64,000 bases of DNA from JAFGXT01 sp963677165 (GTDB taxonomy: Bacteria > Verrucomicrobiota > Lentisphaeria > Victivallales > SZUA-371), in NCBI GenBank assembly GCA_963677165.2, contig CAXXSX010000002.1, positions 2,852,001-2,916,000 of the forward strand, read 5' to 3'. Below are positions 32,954-42,255 of this stretch, one piece after another; within the stretch, counting starts at the first letter, position 1; every line of letters begins with the position of its first letter. Below the pieces are notes generated by a model, which saw only the letters and a list, made by a program, of their open reading frames with translations, made no database searches and was not told where the DNA came from. Both the position numbers and the translations under genes were made by a program.

Positions 32954-34156
32954 ATGAGTGAGAAAATGGGTGTTGAACTGTCATATGTGATGATGACGCC
33001 TTATACTGTGATGAAATCGAGAACAGGTGGAATTCTCGCGCGTCTTCTTTCCAGAACAGATCTGGAACTGGTCGGTGCCAGAATTATCTCCTTCGATGAA
33101 AACCTCTGCGAACAGTATGCGGTGTCGATCGAAAAAACGGTATCAAAACGTGATAAACAGGCAGGAGCGGTACTTGCTGATTATATCAGAGAGAATTTTT
33201 CGCCGTTCGAAGGAAAAAATGAGCGAGCTGTTTTTTTGCTGTTTCGAGGCGAAAATGCTTGCGAGAAACTGTTTTCCGTTGCCGGTAATTTTGTTAGACT
33301 TAATACAAAAAAGAGTGCGGCCGGCGGAGAGACGATCCGCGATACATTTGCTGATTATGTTATTGACAAAACTACCGGGCAGGTTAAATATTTTGAGCCT
33401 GCGGTGCTGACGCCTCCATCAAATGAGGACGCGTTATGTAAACTGAAAATGTTCGCTGATTATATGGACAGTAAACCCAATATCGTTGAAAATGTTATCG
33501 GCTGCTGTGATGATGATGAGCGTACGCTGGTCATTATTAAGCCGGATAACTGGATGCATCCAAGTGCCAGACCAGGCAGTATTGTAGACATGATCAGTCG
33601 TACTGGGCTGAGAATGGTTGGTATGAAACTGTATCGTATGAGTGTGGCTGAAGCGCTGGAATTTTATGGACCTGTTAAGAACGCGCTTCGAAAAAAGCTG
33701 GCTCCGATTATTGGACATAAAGCGAAAGATGTACTGGAAAGAGAATTTAATATCGTATTGCATGATGGCATGGGCGATAAATTAACTGAGATTGTCGGTT
33801 ATGACTATGCTGACGACCAGTTCTCTCAGATCATCGAATTTATGTCTGGAGTCCGTCCGGAGAACTGTCCGGCATTTGAGCTTGATGATAAAGGAAAAGT
33901 TAAGTGTCTGGTAATCATTTACGAAGGACCGAACGCAATCCAGAAGATTCGTCAGGTTCTCGGACCTACGGATCCGACGAAAGCTCCAGGTGGAACTGTT
34001 CGTCGTGACTTTGGTTCAAATGTGATGATTAATACAGCCCATGCTTCGGATTCTGTTGAAAGCGTGAAGCGTGAAATGGGTGTGATTAAGATTGAAAGCA
34101 ATGATATGTCACAGATCATCAACGATTATCTTACTCAGCAACAGGTCAATTCATAA
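32954..34156 (+). CDS. Tandem nucleoside diphosphate kinase-like protein
   Basis: A 400-residue protein made of two NDK-like domains. The first (residues ~7-170: LSYVMMTPYTVMKSRTGGILARLL, ELVGARIISF, TIRDTFADYVID) lacks the active-site His motif. The second (residues ~190-375) has TLVIIKPDNW, GLRMVGMKLYRMSVAEALEFY, PGGTVRRDFGSNVMINTAHASDSVES, with the phospho-histidine at H363 (canonical NxxHGSDS; here Gly is Ala). Insertions make it far longer than the ~140-residue norm. It should transfer phosphate between NTPs and NDPs, with the first domain perhaps structural. A 29-bp gap to the aminotransferase gene. An ATG at 32966 is an alternative start. Confidence 0.8.
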   Translation: MSEKMGVELSYVMMTPYTVMKSRTGGILARLLSRTDLELVGARIISFDENLCEQYAVSIEKTVSKRDKQAGAVLADYIRENFSPFEGKNERAVFLLFRGENACEKLFSVAGNFVRLNTKKSAAGGETIRDTFADYVIDKTTGQVKYFEPAVLTPPSNEDALCKLKMFADYMDSKPNIVENVIGCCDDDERTLVIIKPDNWMHPSARPGSIVDMISRTGLRMVGMKLYRMSVAEALEFYGPVKNALRKKLAPIIGHKAKDVLEREFNIVLHDGMGDKLTEIVGYDYADDQFSQIIEFMSGVRPENCPAFELDDKGKVKCLVIIYEGPNAIQKIRQVLGPTDPTKAPGGTVRRDFGSNVMINTAHASDSVESVKREMGVIKIESNDMSQIINDYLTQQQVNS

Positions 34157-34185
34157 TATTAAATAAATAAGGAAATTTGTGACCA

Positions 34186-35367
34186 ATGAGCAAGTGTCAA
34201 TGCAGCAATAGTCTTATGGGAGGCATGGCACCGTCGGCAACGCTGGCTATTACCTCTAAAGCCAAGGCGTTGCGAGCTGCGGGAGAAGATGTCTGCGCGA
34301 TGTCTGCCGGCGAGCCTGATTTCGGAACTTTTGAAGTAATAAAAGAGGCCGCGATTAAAGCTTTAAACAACGGCAAGACCGGATATACTCCGGCCAGCGG
34401 TATTCCCGAGCTGAAAAAAGCTTGTGCTGAAAAACTGGTGAAAGAAAACGGTGTGGCTTCTACTCCTGAACAGATTGTAGTGGCTCCCGGCGCGAAGTTT
34501 TCATGCTTCTCAACCATTGCGGCGCTCTGTGGTCCCGGAGATGAGGTGATTATCCCCGCTCCGTACTGGCTGAGCTATCCGGAAATGGTTCGTGGAGTTG
34601 GCGCTAAGCCTGTTTTTGTCTATCCAAAGGCGGAAAATAATTATGAACTGACAGCCGAAGAACTTGAAGCGGCGATAACCGACAATACGAAATTGTTGAT
34701 TTTAAACTCGCCGTCAAACCCGACTGGTGCGGTTTACTGTAAATCTACGCTTGAAGCGTTGGCTGAAGTGATTGTCCGTCGCGATATTATGGTGATGTCT
34801 GACGAAATCTACGAAAAACTGGTATATGACGCGGAACATCCGCACATTAGTATCGGTTCGTTGTCACCTGAAATCAATGAGCGTACAATCACGATTAACG
34901 GTTTCAGTAAAGCTTATGCCATGACTGGTTGGAGAATGGGCTATCTGTCTGCTCCTCTGTGGGTGGCAAAGAAGATTGCGGCGCTGCAGAGTCATACGAC
35001 TTCAAATCCGACCTCTTTTGCGCAGTATGGTGCCTTGGTGGCTATTACTGAATGTGCCGATCAAGTAGAAGAAATGCGGAGAAACTTCTCTACTCGTCGT
35101 GATTTGATTTATAAGCTGATCCAGGAAATTCCGGGAATATCTGTAATCAGACCTTCCGGAGCATTTTATGTATTTTGTGATATCAGTTCATATGGATTAT
35201 CTGCTGATGAATTCTGTACAAAGCTGCTGGAGGAATATAAAGTTGCGGCAATTCCGGGCGAACCGTTCGGTGCTCCGACTTCGATCAGATTGTCCTATGC
35301 TTGTGCTGAATCCACAATTAAGACTGCTATTGAGCGCTTGAGTGCATTCTGCAAAAGCCTGAACTAA
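34186..35367 (+). CDS. Aspectate-type class I aminotransferase (aspartate aminotransferase, AspC/AspB-like)
   Basis: A 393-residue PLP enzyme of fold type I. Motifs in order: PSATLAITSKAKALRAAGEDV, AGEPDFGTFEVIKEAA, KTGYTPASGIPELKKA, LLILNSPSNPTGAVY, MSDEIYEKLVYD, and the Schiff-base lysine K242 in INGFSKAYAMTGWRMGYLSAP. Pattern and length fit subgroup Ib aspartate aminotransferases (aspartate + 2-oxoglutarate to oxaloacetate + glutamate). The N-terminus MSKCQCSNSLMGG is unusual and Cys-rich; M11 or M14 could also be starts. Downstream of the NDK-like gene, followed by a strong terminator. Confidence 0.9.
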   Translation: MSKCQCSNSLMGGMAPSATLAITSKAKALRAAGEDVCAMSAGEPDFGTFEVIKEAAIKALNNGKTGYTPASGIPELKKACAEKLVKENGVASTPEQIVVAPGAKFSCFSTIAALCGPGDEVIIPAPYWLSYPEMVRGVGAKPVFVYPKAENNYELTAEELEAAITDNTKLLILNSPSNPTGAVYCKSTLEALAEVIVRRDIMVMSDEIYEKLVYDAEHPHISIGSLSPEINERTITINGFSKAYAMTGWRMGYLSAPLWVAKKIAALQSHTTSNPTSFAQYGALVAITECADQVEEMRRNFSTRRDLIYKLIQEIPGISVIRPSGAFYVFCDISSYGLSADEFCTKLLEEYKVAAIPGEPFGAPTSIRLSYACAESTIKTAIERLSAFCKSLN

Positions 35368-35390
35368 GCAGTTATTGAATATAATTATAC

Positions 35391-35431
35391 GGCGTTGATT
35401 TGAGTTTTTATCAAATCAACGCCTTTTTTTT
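35391..35431 (+). terminator. Rho-independent terminator of the NDK-aminotransferase operon
   Basis: A 13-bp perfect stem GGCGTTGATTTGA / TCAAATCAACGCC (35391-35423) followed by eight T. The stem is identical to that at 42216-42247. Confidence 0.95.
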
Positions 35432-35481
35432 GCATATTTTAAAGGATTTTTGATAAAATCTATAGAAATTCTTTTATGGTA

Positions 35482-35510
35482 TTGACAATTGACATGCATT
35501 GACATATAAT
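35482..35510 (+). promoter_or_regulatory. Consensus sigma70 promoter of cassette 2
   Basis: Perfect TTGACA (35482-35487), 17-bp spacer, perfect TATAAT (35505-35510), 34 bases before the regulator ATG. Two further TTGACA copies lie within the spacer. Confidence 0.9.
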
Positions 35511-35529
35511 ATGATCAAAGCATGTCAAT
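35488..35529. promoter_or_regulatory. Inverted-repeat operator of cassette 2
   Basis: ATTGACATGC (35488-35497) and GCATGTCAAT (35520-35529) are perfect reverse complements, centres 32 bp apart, about three helical turns. They bracket the -10 box and predicted start site, which suits repression by the GntR-type regulator that follows. Confidence 0.75.
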
Positions 35530-35544
35530 GACAAGAGGATATTA

Positions 35545-36600
35545 ATGAAGGAACTGGTTGTAATTCCACCGAAATCTACCCAGGTTGCGGATATAATACG
35601 AAATGAAATTGATTCTGGCGGGCTGGCTCCCGGAGAACGCCTGATGACAACCCGCAAATTTGCGGAACGTTTCGGTGTTAGCCGTCAGGTGATCGAAAGT
35701 GCCTTCGGCATTTTGCGAAAAGAACAACTGATCGAAACCCGAGCCGGATGCGGAACATTTGTTGCCGCCCGCAAGCGTGTGTTGTCAAAGCAGATGATCG
35801 TACTTTTCCTGGGAGGAACAGATGACCCGCATGCACGGTTGCCTGTTCTTTTGCCAGCAGCCTTACAGTCTCACGGTTTTACGCCGTGCTTATTTGATGT
35901 GTTACTCTCTTATGAACAAAAAACGGTGGATAATATTTCTTCTCTGCTGGCAGAGAAACCCGCCGCGGTTGTGATTGACGCCTACTCCTGCATGAATTTT
36001 GACTTATTAAAGAACATTCCGGATGAAACCAGTTTGATTTTTATTAAGCGATATGAACTAAATCGGGAAATGCCCGTTGCCTCTTTTATTCTGGAGGATT
36101 TTCAGGAAGCAGGCAGAATCGCATGTCAAAAACTTCTGGAATCCGGACGTCGTCGAATTGCCATGTTGTCTTTTGAGCGCAGGTCCGGCTGGTCTTCAGA
36201 CTTATTGACATCCGGTGTAGAGGAGGTTCTGCGTGAAAATGGTCTTGAGTTGTTTAAATATCTCAATTGCGATGATCCGGATATTTTGCTTGAAGCGGAG
36301 TTGTGTCGAGGCCAATTTCCGGATGGATTTATTTGCAGTGCTGATTTTATGTATAATAAGGTGCGAAAAAAACTGATGCAAAACGGCTTGATTATGGGAC
36401 GTGACTTTGATGTGATCGGTTATGGAAAAACCCCATGGTCCGAAGCTTTGGAATTCAGTTCTATTGACCCCCTGGAAGATGTGATGGCCAAGTTTGCTGT
36501 TGAAGCGATCATCTCTGGGAAACGTATTGTAAAACGTGCTACACCGGTATTGAAGCCACCAAATTCGCGTAATGATGAAATAGCCAGGTTGCAGTTTTAA
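35545..36600 (+). CDS. GntR-type DNA-binding, LacI-type sensor regulator (cassette 2)
   Basis: A 351-residue regulator. Residues 8-75 form a GntR winged helix (TQVADIIRNEIDSGGLAPGERLMTTRKFAERFGVSRQVIESAFGIL..IETRAGCGTFVA). Residues ~80-330 form a LacI/periplasmic-binding-type sensor (MIVLFLGGTDDPHARLPVLLPAALQSHGF, RRRIAMLSFERRSGW, FPDGFICSADFMYNKVRKKL, FDVIGYGKTPWSEALEFSSIDP). Same design as the regulator at 17119-18294. AAGAGG precedes the ATG. First gene of a regulator-pseudopilin-DUF4838 operon and likely autoregulated. Confidence 0.9.
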   Translation: MKELVVIPPKSTQVADIIRNEIDSGGLAPGERLMTTRKFAERFGVSRQVIESAFGILRKEQLIETRAGCGTFVAARKRVLSKQMIVLFLGGTDDPHARLPVLLPAALQSHGFTPCLFDVLLSYEQKTVDNISSLLAEKPAAVVIDAYSCMNFDLLKNIPDETSLIFIKRYELNREMPVASFILEDFQEAGRIACQKLLESGRRRIAMLSFERRSGWSSDLLTSGVEEVLRENGLELFKYLNCDDPDILLEAELCRGQFPDGFICSADFMYNKVRKKLMQNGLIMGRDFDVIGYGKTPWSEALEFSSIDPLEDVMAKFAVEAIISGKRIVKRATPVLKPPNSRNDEIARLQF

Positions 36601-36644
36601 AAGCCAGGTAGTTTGTTAACATAATAATAGAAGGAGAAATGGAA

Positions 36645-37319
36645 ATGGAAATGGAAAAGAAACAATTCACACTTATTGAGCTTCTGGTTGTGATTGCAAT
36701 CATTGCAATTCTCGCAAGTATTCTTTTGCCGGCAATGCAGTCTGCAAGAGACAAAGCCCAGGCTATTAACTGCCTATCCAATTTCAAGCAGTATGGTTAT
36801 GCTAACAGTATGTATGCCAATGACAACAATGCCTATATTGCGCCCATCAATGACACAGGCAAAACGATGGATCCATTTACCAGTACTGCATACAGCGGAT
36901 CCCTTACTAGGTGGTGGGGAAGCCCAAATGGAATAGGATTGGGACGTCTGGCTTACTGTGGGTATTTGCCGGGTCCTAAGAAAGGTTTTGGTGCTGGAGA
37001 TAAATTGCCGGATATGTTTTATTGCCGGGCTTCCATGAAACTGAGAATGAAATACTGGGTTTATCCTTATCCTCAGATGTATTATACAACAATATACGTC
37101 GGCGGTTTGAAAAATACCACTAGTTTTACCTACAAAACCGGAAAACGGATACGCATAACCGACAATCCGCGCTGCGTTATCGCTTTTGACGAAAATTATC
37201 CACATAGTCATAATACTGCCAGCAGCGCGATCTACCTTGACGGCCACGGAGAAATAAGAAAACTTAATTTTATGTGGTGGACCTCCGGATTTAGAAGCTA
37301 TGCAGTAGAAGTGGAATAG
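36645..37319 (+). CDS. Prepilin-type pseudopilin-like protein (cassette 2)
   Basis: The start is placed at the second of three in-frame ATGs (36645), because AAGGAG ends 8 bases before it; the first ATG at 36639 is only 2 bases away. The ~224-residue product has the prepilin helix FTLIELLVVIAIIAILASILLPAMQSARDKAQAINCLSN and a C-terminal YLDGHGEI motif, as in the protein at 16440-17132. The residue before the cleavage-site Phe is Gln rather than Gly. It sits between the regulator gene and two secreted DUF4838 genes, so it may help assemble or display those products (inferred). Confidence 0.85.
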   Translation: MEMEKKQFTLIELLVVIAIIAILASILLPAMQSARDKAQAINCLSNFKQYGYANSMYANDNNAYIAPINDTGKTMDPFTSTAYSGSLTRWWGSPNGIGLGRLAYCGYLPGPKKGFGAGDKLPDMFYCRASMKLRMKYWVYPYPQMYYTTIYVGGLKNTTSFTYKTGKRIRITDNPRCVIAFDENYPHSHNTASSAIYLDGHGEIRKLNFMWWTSGFRSYAVEVE

Positions 37320-37541
37320 CCGCATTCCGACAACATTACAACCTAATCAGATTTGAGTATTTATCTTACTACGGACCCGGCAATTAAACCGTTTGCATTG
37401 TTTAATAGAGTAAGCTCAAAAACACTGAATAATCATTGTATTGCGAACTATTATCTTGCCGGGTTAATAGTAGATCTTATTTATTATTGATGTAATGAAC
37501 TATGATTAAAATCCAGTAGAAAGAAAGGATGGAATTACAGT

Positions 37542-39896
37542 ATGCTGAAGCGAATAATGATAGTATCTATACTATTTTGCCTGGGAAATATTTTTGCGGG
37601 CAATATAAAGATTGTTAAGAATGGTGAGCCTGAAATGAGTATCGTCGTCTCCGAAACTGCGGTTGAACCGGTGAAAGAGGCGGCAGATGAGTTACAAAAG
37701 TATATAGAAAAAACCACAGGGGCCAAACTGCCGATTGTAAATAAAGCAGCGGGGAAAGCCATTTATGTTGGTGAAAGCGATTATACACAGAAATTGGGAC
37801 TGACAAATGACTCGTTTAAAAAACAGGAATATCTGATAAAAGCCAATGACGGCAACCTGATTCTGATGGGGCGTGACGAAAGTAACCGGGATAACGCAAA
37901 ACTGATTGGACATTCCTTTAATTCAAAACGTTTTTTTCAGGCAACGGGAACGCTCTATGCCGTTGATGATTTTCTGGAAAAATTCTGTGGCGTCAGATGG
38001 TATATGATTGGTGATCTGGGTGAAGTGATCCAACCAACCCAAACGCTTAAAATTCCATCGGATACGAATATTAGAAGAATGCCTTGCACTAAATTCCGTT
38101 CTCTTTTTGCCTTGAATAATATCCCGAAGTCGCTGCACTACTGGAATTACAAACAGCCGAAAAAGCGTCCGGAATCGACTATTCCGTTCAAGGATGTGTT
38201 TGCCTGGGGACGCCGAATGAAGGTTGGAGGATTAGCTTTTGCTGCAAACCATAATCAGGGAAATTACAGGACGAGATTTGCAAATAAAAAGGAGTGGTTT
38301 GCCAATCACAGCAATCGTATTGGCAACCAGTTGTGCTATTCCAATCCGCAAGTTCTTGCTCAGGTGGTAAGTGACGCACGCAGTTTTTTTAACGGGAGTG
38401 CCGATCTGAAACTTGGCAGATCGAATATCGGAAATTATTTTTCCGTCATGCCGCAGGATACTGAAGCATGGTGTACATGTCCCAAGTGTGAAGCGCAATA
38501 TAAACCGAAAACAGAAAAGAAATTTCACAACGGTTCTAAAAGTTATTATGTATGGAATTTTGTAAATAAAGTGGCGAAGGAAGTAAAGAAAACCAATCCG
38601 GGAAAATATATCGGCTGTTGCGCGTACTGGGATTACCGGGATTGTCCGGAATCAATGGAAATTGAGGATAATGTTGCGGTTTTATTCACAAAGTCATATG
38701 CCGGCTTCGGCAACCGGAAATCGTATAATGACGCCTGGGGGCAAATTGCCAAATGGCAAAAAAAAGTGAAAGAACTCTACTTCTGGGATTATTACTTGTT
38801 CCCCTGTCTGCAGGCCATGGATCGTTTCCCGAATATTTCACCGTATCTGGTGGCGGAAGAAATCGGGAGAATGAAAAAATTCGACATCCGGGGCGGAATG
38901 ATGGCGCAACTGGATGAATGGTTCTGGCGCAGTCCGGCCATGGATCATTTGAGAGTATATGTGACCATGAAGCTGCTGGATAACTGGAACCTGGATATAA
39001 ATCAACTGATGAATGAATACTTTAGGCTTTTTTACGGTCCCGCCGAAAAACCGATGAAGAAATACTGGCTTCTGCTGGATAAAATATATCGTCGCAAAAG
39101 TATATCACAGGAAGGGGCTGAAATAGATTGGACGGTCATCTGTCCGGAAAGCGATATTCGGAAACTGTCAAATTTTCTGGAGGAAGCCGGGAAAGCAGTT
39201 CTGCCGGAATCCATCTACGCCAAACGCGTGACATTGATAAAAGATTCCATCCAGGATGTTCTTGAGACTTCCAGCAAAAGGGTCCTGAAGATTATGAACA
39301 GTAAAAAATCGCTTAATGCTTTGAAAATCGACCGTCCTCCGGTAATGGACGGCACCTTGAACGATCCTGTCTGGAAGAAAGCTCAGGCTGCGGACAAATG
39401 GATGTCAATCAATGGCGACAAGCCCTATGTAAAAAGCAAAGCATACGTGTTATATGACGATGAAAATATATATGTCGGCTATGAGTGCTTTGATGCTAAA
39501 AATTATAATCCAGACCAGAAATTCAAGCATCATGATGGCCAGGTATACCGTGACGATTCCGTTGAATTGTTTATTGTGCCAGAAAGTAATCCTCAGAAAA
39601 TAATTCAGATCTGCGCAAACTGTATCGGGGTTGTTTTTGATGCGTTGAATCGTAATTCAAAGTGGAACAGCGATGCCGTTGTAAAAACGAAAATTACGCC
39701 CGGATATTGGACCGTGACAATGCAGATCCCGTTAAAGGCATTGTCTGGGAAAAAGATTCAAAAAGGTGATCAGTGGCTGGTGAACTTCTGTCGGAACCGG
39801 CGTAATCAACCGGGGTTTATCAGTGAATTTACCAACTGGAACGGACCAGGCGGATATCACAATTCGAAACGCTTCGGAATTTTAAATTTTAAATAG
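37542..39896 (+). CDS. Secreted DUF4838 protein with C-terminal CBM9-like module
   Basis: A 784-residue protein. Signal peptide at residues 1-19 (IMIVSILFCLGNIFA). Residues ~20-110 resemble the alpha-glucuronidase/GH20-like N-terminal domain (EAADELQKYIEKTTGAKLPIV). The DUF4838 domain covers ~150-550, with CGVRWYMIGDLGEVI and the Cys motif WCTCPKC. The last ~190 residues are a carbohydrate-binding family 9-like domain (DRPPVMDGTLNDPVWKKAQ, AYVLYDDENIYVGYECFD, DDSVELFIVP, WTVTMQIPLKAL). Likely an extracytoplasmic glycan-active or glycan-binding protein; no reaction has been established for DUF4838. AAGGA about 20 bases upstream is far from the ATG. Confidence 0.85.
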   Translation: MLKRIMIVSILFCLGNIFAGNIKIVKNGEPEMSIVVSETAVEPVKEAADELQKYIEKTTGAKLPIVNKAAGKAIYVGESDYTQKLGLTNDSFKKQEYLIKANDGNLILMGRDESNRDNAKLIGHSFNSKRFFQATGTLYAVDDFLEKFCGVRWYMIGDLGEVIQPTQTLKIPSDTNIRRMPCTKFRSLFALNNIPKSLHYWNYKQPKKRPESTIPFKDVFAWGRRMKVGGLAFAANHNQGNYRTRFANKKEWFANHSNRIGNQLCYSNPQVLAQVVSDARSFFNGSADLKLGRSNIGNYFSVMPQDTEAWCTCPKCEAQYKPKTEKKFHNGSKSYYVWNFVNKVAKEVKKTNPGKYIGCCAYWDYRDCPESMEIEDNVAVLFTKSYAGFGNRKSYNDAWGQIAKWQKKVKELYFWDYYLFPCLQAMDRFPNISPYLVAEEIGRMKKFDIRGGMMAQLDEWFWRSPAMDHLRVYVTMKLLDNWNLDINQLMNEYFRLFYGPAEKPMKKYWLLLDKIYRRKSISQEGAEIDWTVICPESDIRKLSNFLEEAGKAVLPESIYAKRVTLIKDSIQDVLETSSKRVLKIMNSKKSLNALKIDRPPVMDGTLNDPVWKKAQAADKWMSINGDKPYVKSKAYVLYDDENIYVGYECFDAKNYNPDQKFKHHDGQVYRDDSVELFIVPESNPQKIIQICANCIGVVFDALNRNSKWNSDAVVKTKITPGYWTVTMQIPLKALSGKKIQKGDQWLVNFCRNRRNQPGFISEFTNWNGPGGYHNSKRFGILNFK

Positions 39897-39925
39897 ATCA
39901 TGAAAGGGAAAATAGGTAAAGATTT

Positions 39926-42193
39926 ATGAAAAAAGAATGTTTTAAGGAAAATTTTAAAACGTTATGGTCTGGAATACTATTCGCCGGAATTATCATATTC
40001 TGTGCCGGTTGGACCAATGCGCTTAAGCCGCAGGGAGAATCCGTTAAAATCGATCTAAAGCAATTTACTTCGGTCGTGACTTCGTCCCAGCCGGATGACC
40101 GGGAGAAATTCGCGGCAAAGCTGTTGACGGACCTGCTGCCTCAAATGTTGGACGTGAATCTGGTTACAGTCAAACCTTCGGACACCATAACGGGACAGGC
40201 GATCCGGTTTGCTCCGATTGATCCGGCACTGGGAGATTCCGGTTATCGGATCGAAATTGAAAACAATGACATTGTGCTCAGCGGCGGAACCCGTCGCGGC
40301 GTAATCAATGCGGTGATCGCTTTACTTGAAGAAGACCTTGGCGTACGCTGGTACGCTCCAAACGAAAAGCCGCGGTTGCCGGAACTGATCGGTTCAACGA
40401 TTGAAATCGTACCACGTTCTTACCAGCCGAAACTGATCATGCGCGAGCCATTCTACCATAATGCTTTTAATCCTTACTGGGAGATTTATAATCGAACGAA
40501 TCAAACCTGTCAGGTTCATGTCCCTGAAAAATTTGGTGGATCTTTTAATTTCCCCAGGGGGGCTTTCTGTCACACGTTATTCCAATTTCTTCCGGCTTCT
40601 CTATTTAAGACGCATCCGGAATATTTTGCGGTTGTCAAAGGGAAACGTATGGTGTGTAAACATGGTAGTCATGCTGCTCATGCATGTATGACCAACCAAG
40701 AAGTTGCGAAAATTGTGGCAGAGAATGCCATTAAACTATTGGAAAAGGAGAAAAACCCCTGTGAAATAATCAGTATATCTCAAAATGACGGCAAGGGCGG
40801 GTTTTGTCAATGTCCCAAATGCAAACAGTTCATTAAATCTCATGGCGAAGTTAGTGATTTGCTGCTGCATTTTGTGAATCAGGTGGCGAAGATCATCGGT
40901 AAAAAGTATCCTGATATAAAAGTGGTAACACTGGCGTATCTAGATAGCTTTAAACCGCCTAAAACTGTACGTCCGGCAAAAAACGTGTACATTCGACTCT
41001 GTACCGACCAACACGCCTGGTGTTTTCCTTTGTTTTACATCGAAGAAACGAATAAGTTTTATAGCGCCTTAAAAGGCTGGCATAAAATCGGAGCAAATCT
41101 GTTGATCTGGGATTATGTTATTGATTTTAATAATTATCTAATGCCGAATCCGAACCTGTGGGTAATGGATCATAATTTTGACGTCTTATTGGCGAACGGA
41201 GCCAAAGGGGTTATGCTTCAGGCTTCCTATCAGTCGCCCGGCGGTGCCGATGCTTATCTTAAATCGTGGATTTTTGCAAAACGCATGTGGAACCAGAAGT
41301 GGAAACTGGATGCTCTGCTGAATGATTTCATCGAAGGTTATTATGGAGATGCCGCTCCATATTTCCTGGACTATTATGCACTCCAGAAAAGGGAATGGCA
41401 GAAATTCCGTAATAAATACAAAGGTACGAAATTAGTAAAGCCAGGACCTAAATTTGTCTGGAGCAGGTCATTTATCGATCAGTCCCGCGAACTGCTGGAC
41501 AAAGCACTGGAGACCGCACTTGATAATCAGGAATTGACAAAACGGATTCAATATACTGAATTGAACTGGCTTTATATGCGCCTTTCTGCCGGATTACTAA
41601 ATAAGGCTGATGTTGGCATGTTTCGGAGCGACATTAAAAAATTCAGGGAATTAGCCAGGAAGTTTAAAGTGACTCACTATAAGGAGCATGGTTCCAATAA
41701 TCAGATTGAAGGCAAAATAATGAAATTTGAATGCTTCATTTCTGATAAACTCTATCGCAAATGTCCCAGAAACGGATTCCTTTTTAACGCCCTTAATGTA
41801 CGCATATGTAAGAATAAAGCGTATTATATTAAGGATGGGGATCGGGTTCAGATTGCCCAGAAAGGAGGAATTCCCATATGGTCCATGCAGTGGAGTCTGA
41901 ATTTGAAAAAATTTATTCCGGGAAGGAAATATAAGTTTCTCGTATACTGTCGTGTTGATGCCAAACCGGGAAAAGAGAATTATTTTCAAGTCGGGGTGTG
42001 GAGTCATGATAGGATGTTGCAAATTATTACGGCAAAAAGTTCTGACTTCAAGGGGAATAAACTAGTTGCTTTGGAAAGTAAACCATTTATCTCAAAAAAG
42101 AAGATAAACACAATACTATTTGTCTCTCCCTGTAAGGGAAAATTATTAAATACATTGTATATTGACCATATTTTACTGGTACCGGTAAAATAA
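39926..42193 (+). CDS. Secreted DUF4838 protein
   Basis: A 755-residue paralogue of the preceding gene, 29 bp downstream. The N-terminal hydrophobic stretch LWSGILFAGIIIFCAGWTNA is a signal peptide or anchor after a 15-residue charged head. Domains: alpha-glucuronidase-like N-terminus (AAKLLTDLLPQML, LSGGTRRGVINAVIALLEEDLGVRWYAPNEKPRLP), then DUF4838 (ISQNDGKGGFCQCPKCKQF, VVTLAYLDSFKPPKTV, LLIWDYVIDFNNYLMPNP). The C-terminal ~170 residues look like a beta-sandwich binding domain (YKFLVYCRVDAKPGKENYFQVGVWS) rather than the CBM9 of its neighbour. Same inferred role, probably on a related substrate. Confidence 0.8.
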   Translation: MKKECFKENFKTLWSGILFAGIIIFCAGWTNALKPQGESVKIDLKQFTSVVTSSQPDDREKFAAKLLTDLLPQMLDVNLVTVKPSDTITGQAIRFAPIDPALGDSGYRIEIENNDIVLSGGTRRGVINAVIALLEEDLGVRWYAPNEKPRLPELIGSTIEIVPRSYQPKLIMREPFYHNAFNPYWEIYNRTNQTCQVHVPEKFGGSFNFPRGAFCHTLFQFLPASLFKTHPEYFAVVKGKRMVCKHGSHAAHACMTNQEVAKIVAENAIKLLEKEKNPCEIISISQNDGKGGFCQCPKCKQFIKSHGEVSDLLLHFVNQVAKIIGKKYPDIKVVTLAYLDSFKPPKTVRPAKNVYIRLCTDQHAWCFPLFYIEETNKFYSALKGWHKIGANLLIWDYVIDFNNYLMPNPNLWVMDHNFDVLLANGAKGVMLQASYQSPGGADAYLKSWIFAKRMWNQKWKLDALLNDFIEGYYGDAAPYFLDYYALQKREWQKFRNKYKGTKLVKPGPKFVWSRSFIDQSRELLDKALETALDNQELTKRIQYTELNWLYMRLSAGLLNKADVGMFRSDIKKFRELARKFKVTHYKEHGSNNQIEGKIMKFECFISDKLYRKCPRNGFLFNALNVRICKNKAYYIKDGDRVQIAQKGGIPIWSMQWSLNLKKFIPGRKYKFLVYCRVDAKPGKENYFQVGVWSHDRMLQIITAKSSDFKGNKLVALESKPFISKKKINTILFVSPCKGKLLNTLYIDHILLVPVK

Positions 42194-42215
42194 TAAACTG
42201 ATGAAGATTCACAAT

Positions 42216-42255
42216 GGCGTTGATTTGATAAAACTCAAATCAACGCCGTTTTTTT
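42216..42255 (+). terminator. Rho-independent terminator of cassette 2
   Basis: A 13-bp perfect stem GGCGTTGATTTGA / TCAAATCAACGCC (42216-42247), then G and a T-tract. Stem identical to the terminator at 35391. The T-tract touches the stop codon of the convergent gene. Confidence 0.9.

Noticed and set aside
36639..36644. First ATG of the cassette-2 pseudopilin
   Set aside because: Only 2 bases from AAGGAG; the next ATG has normal spacing.
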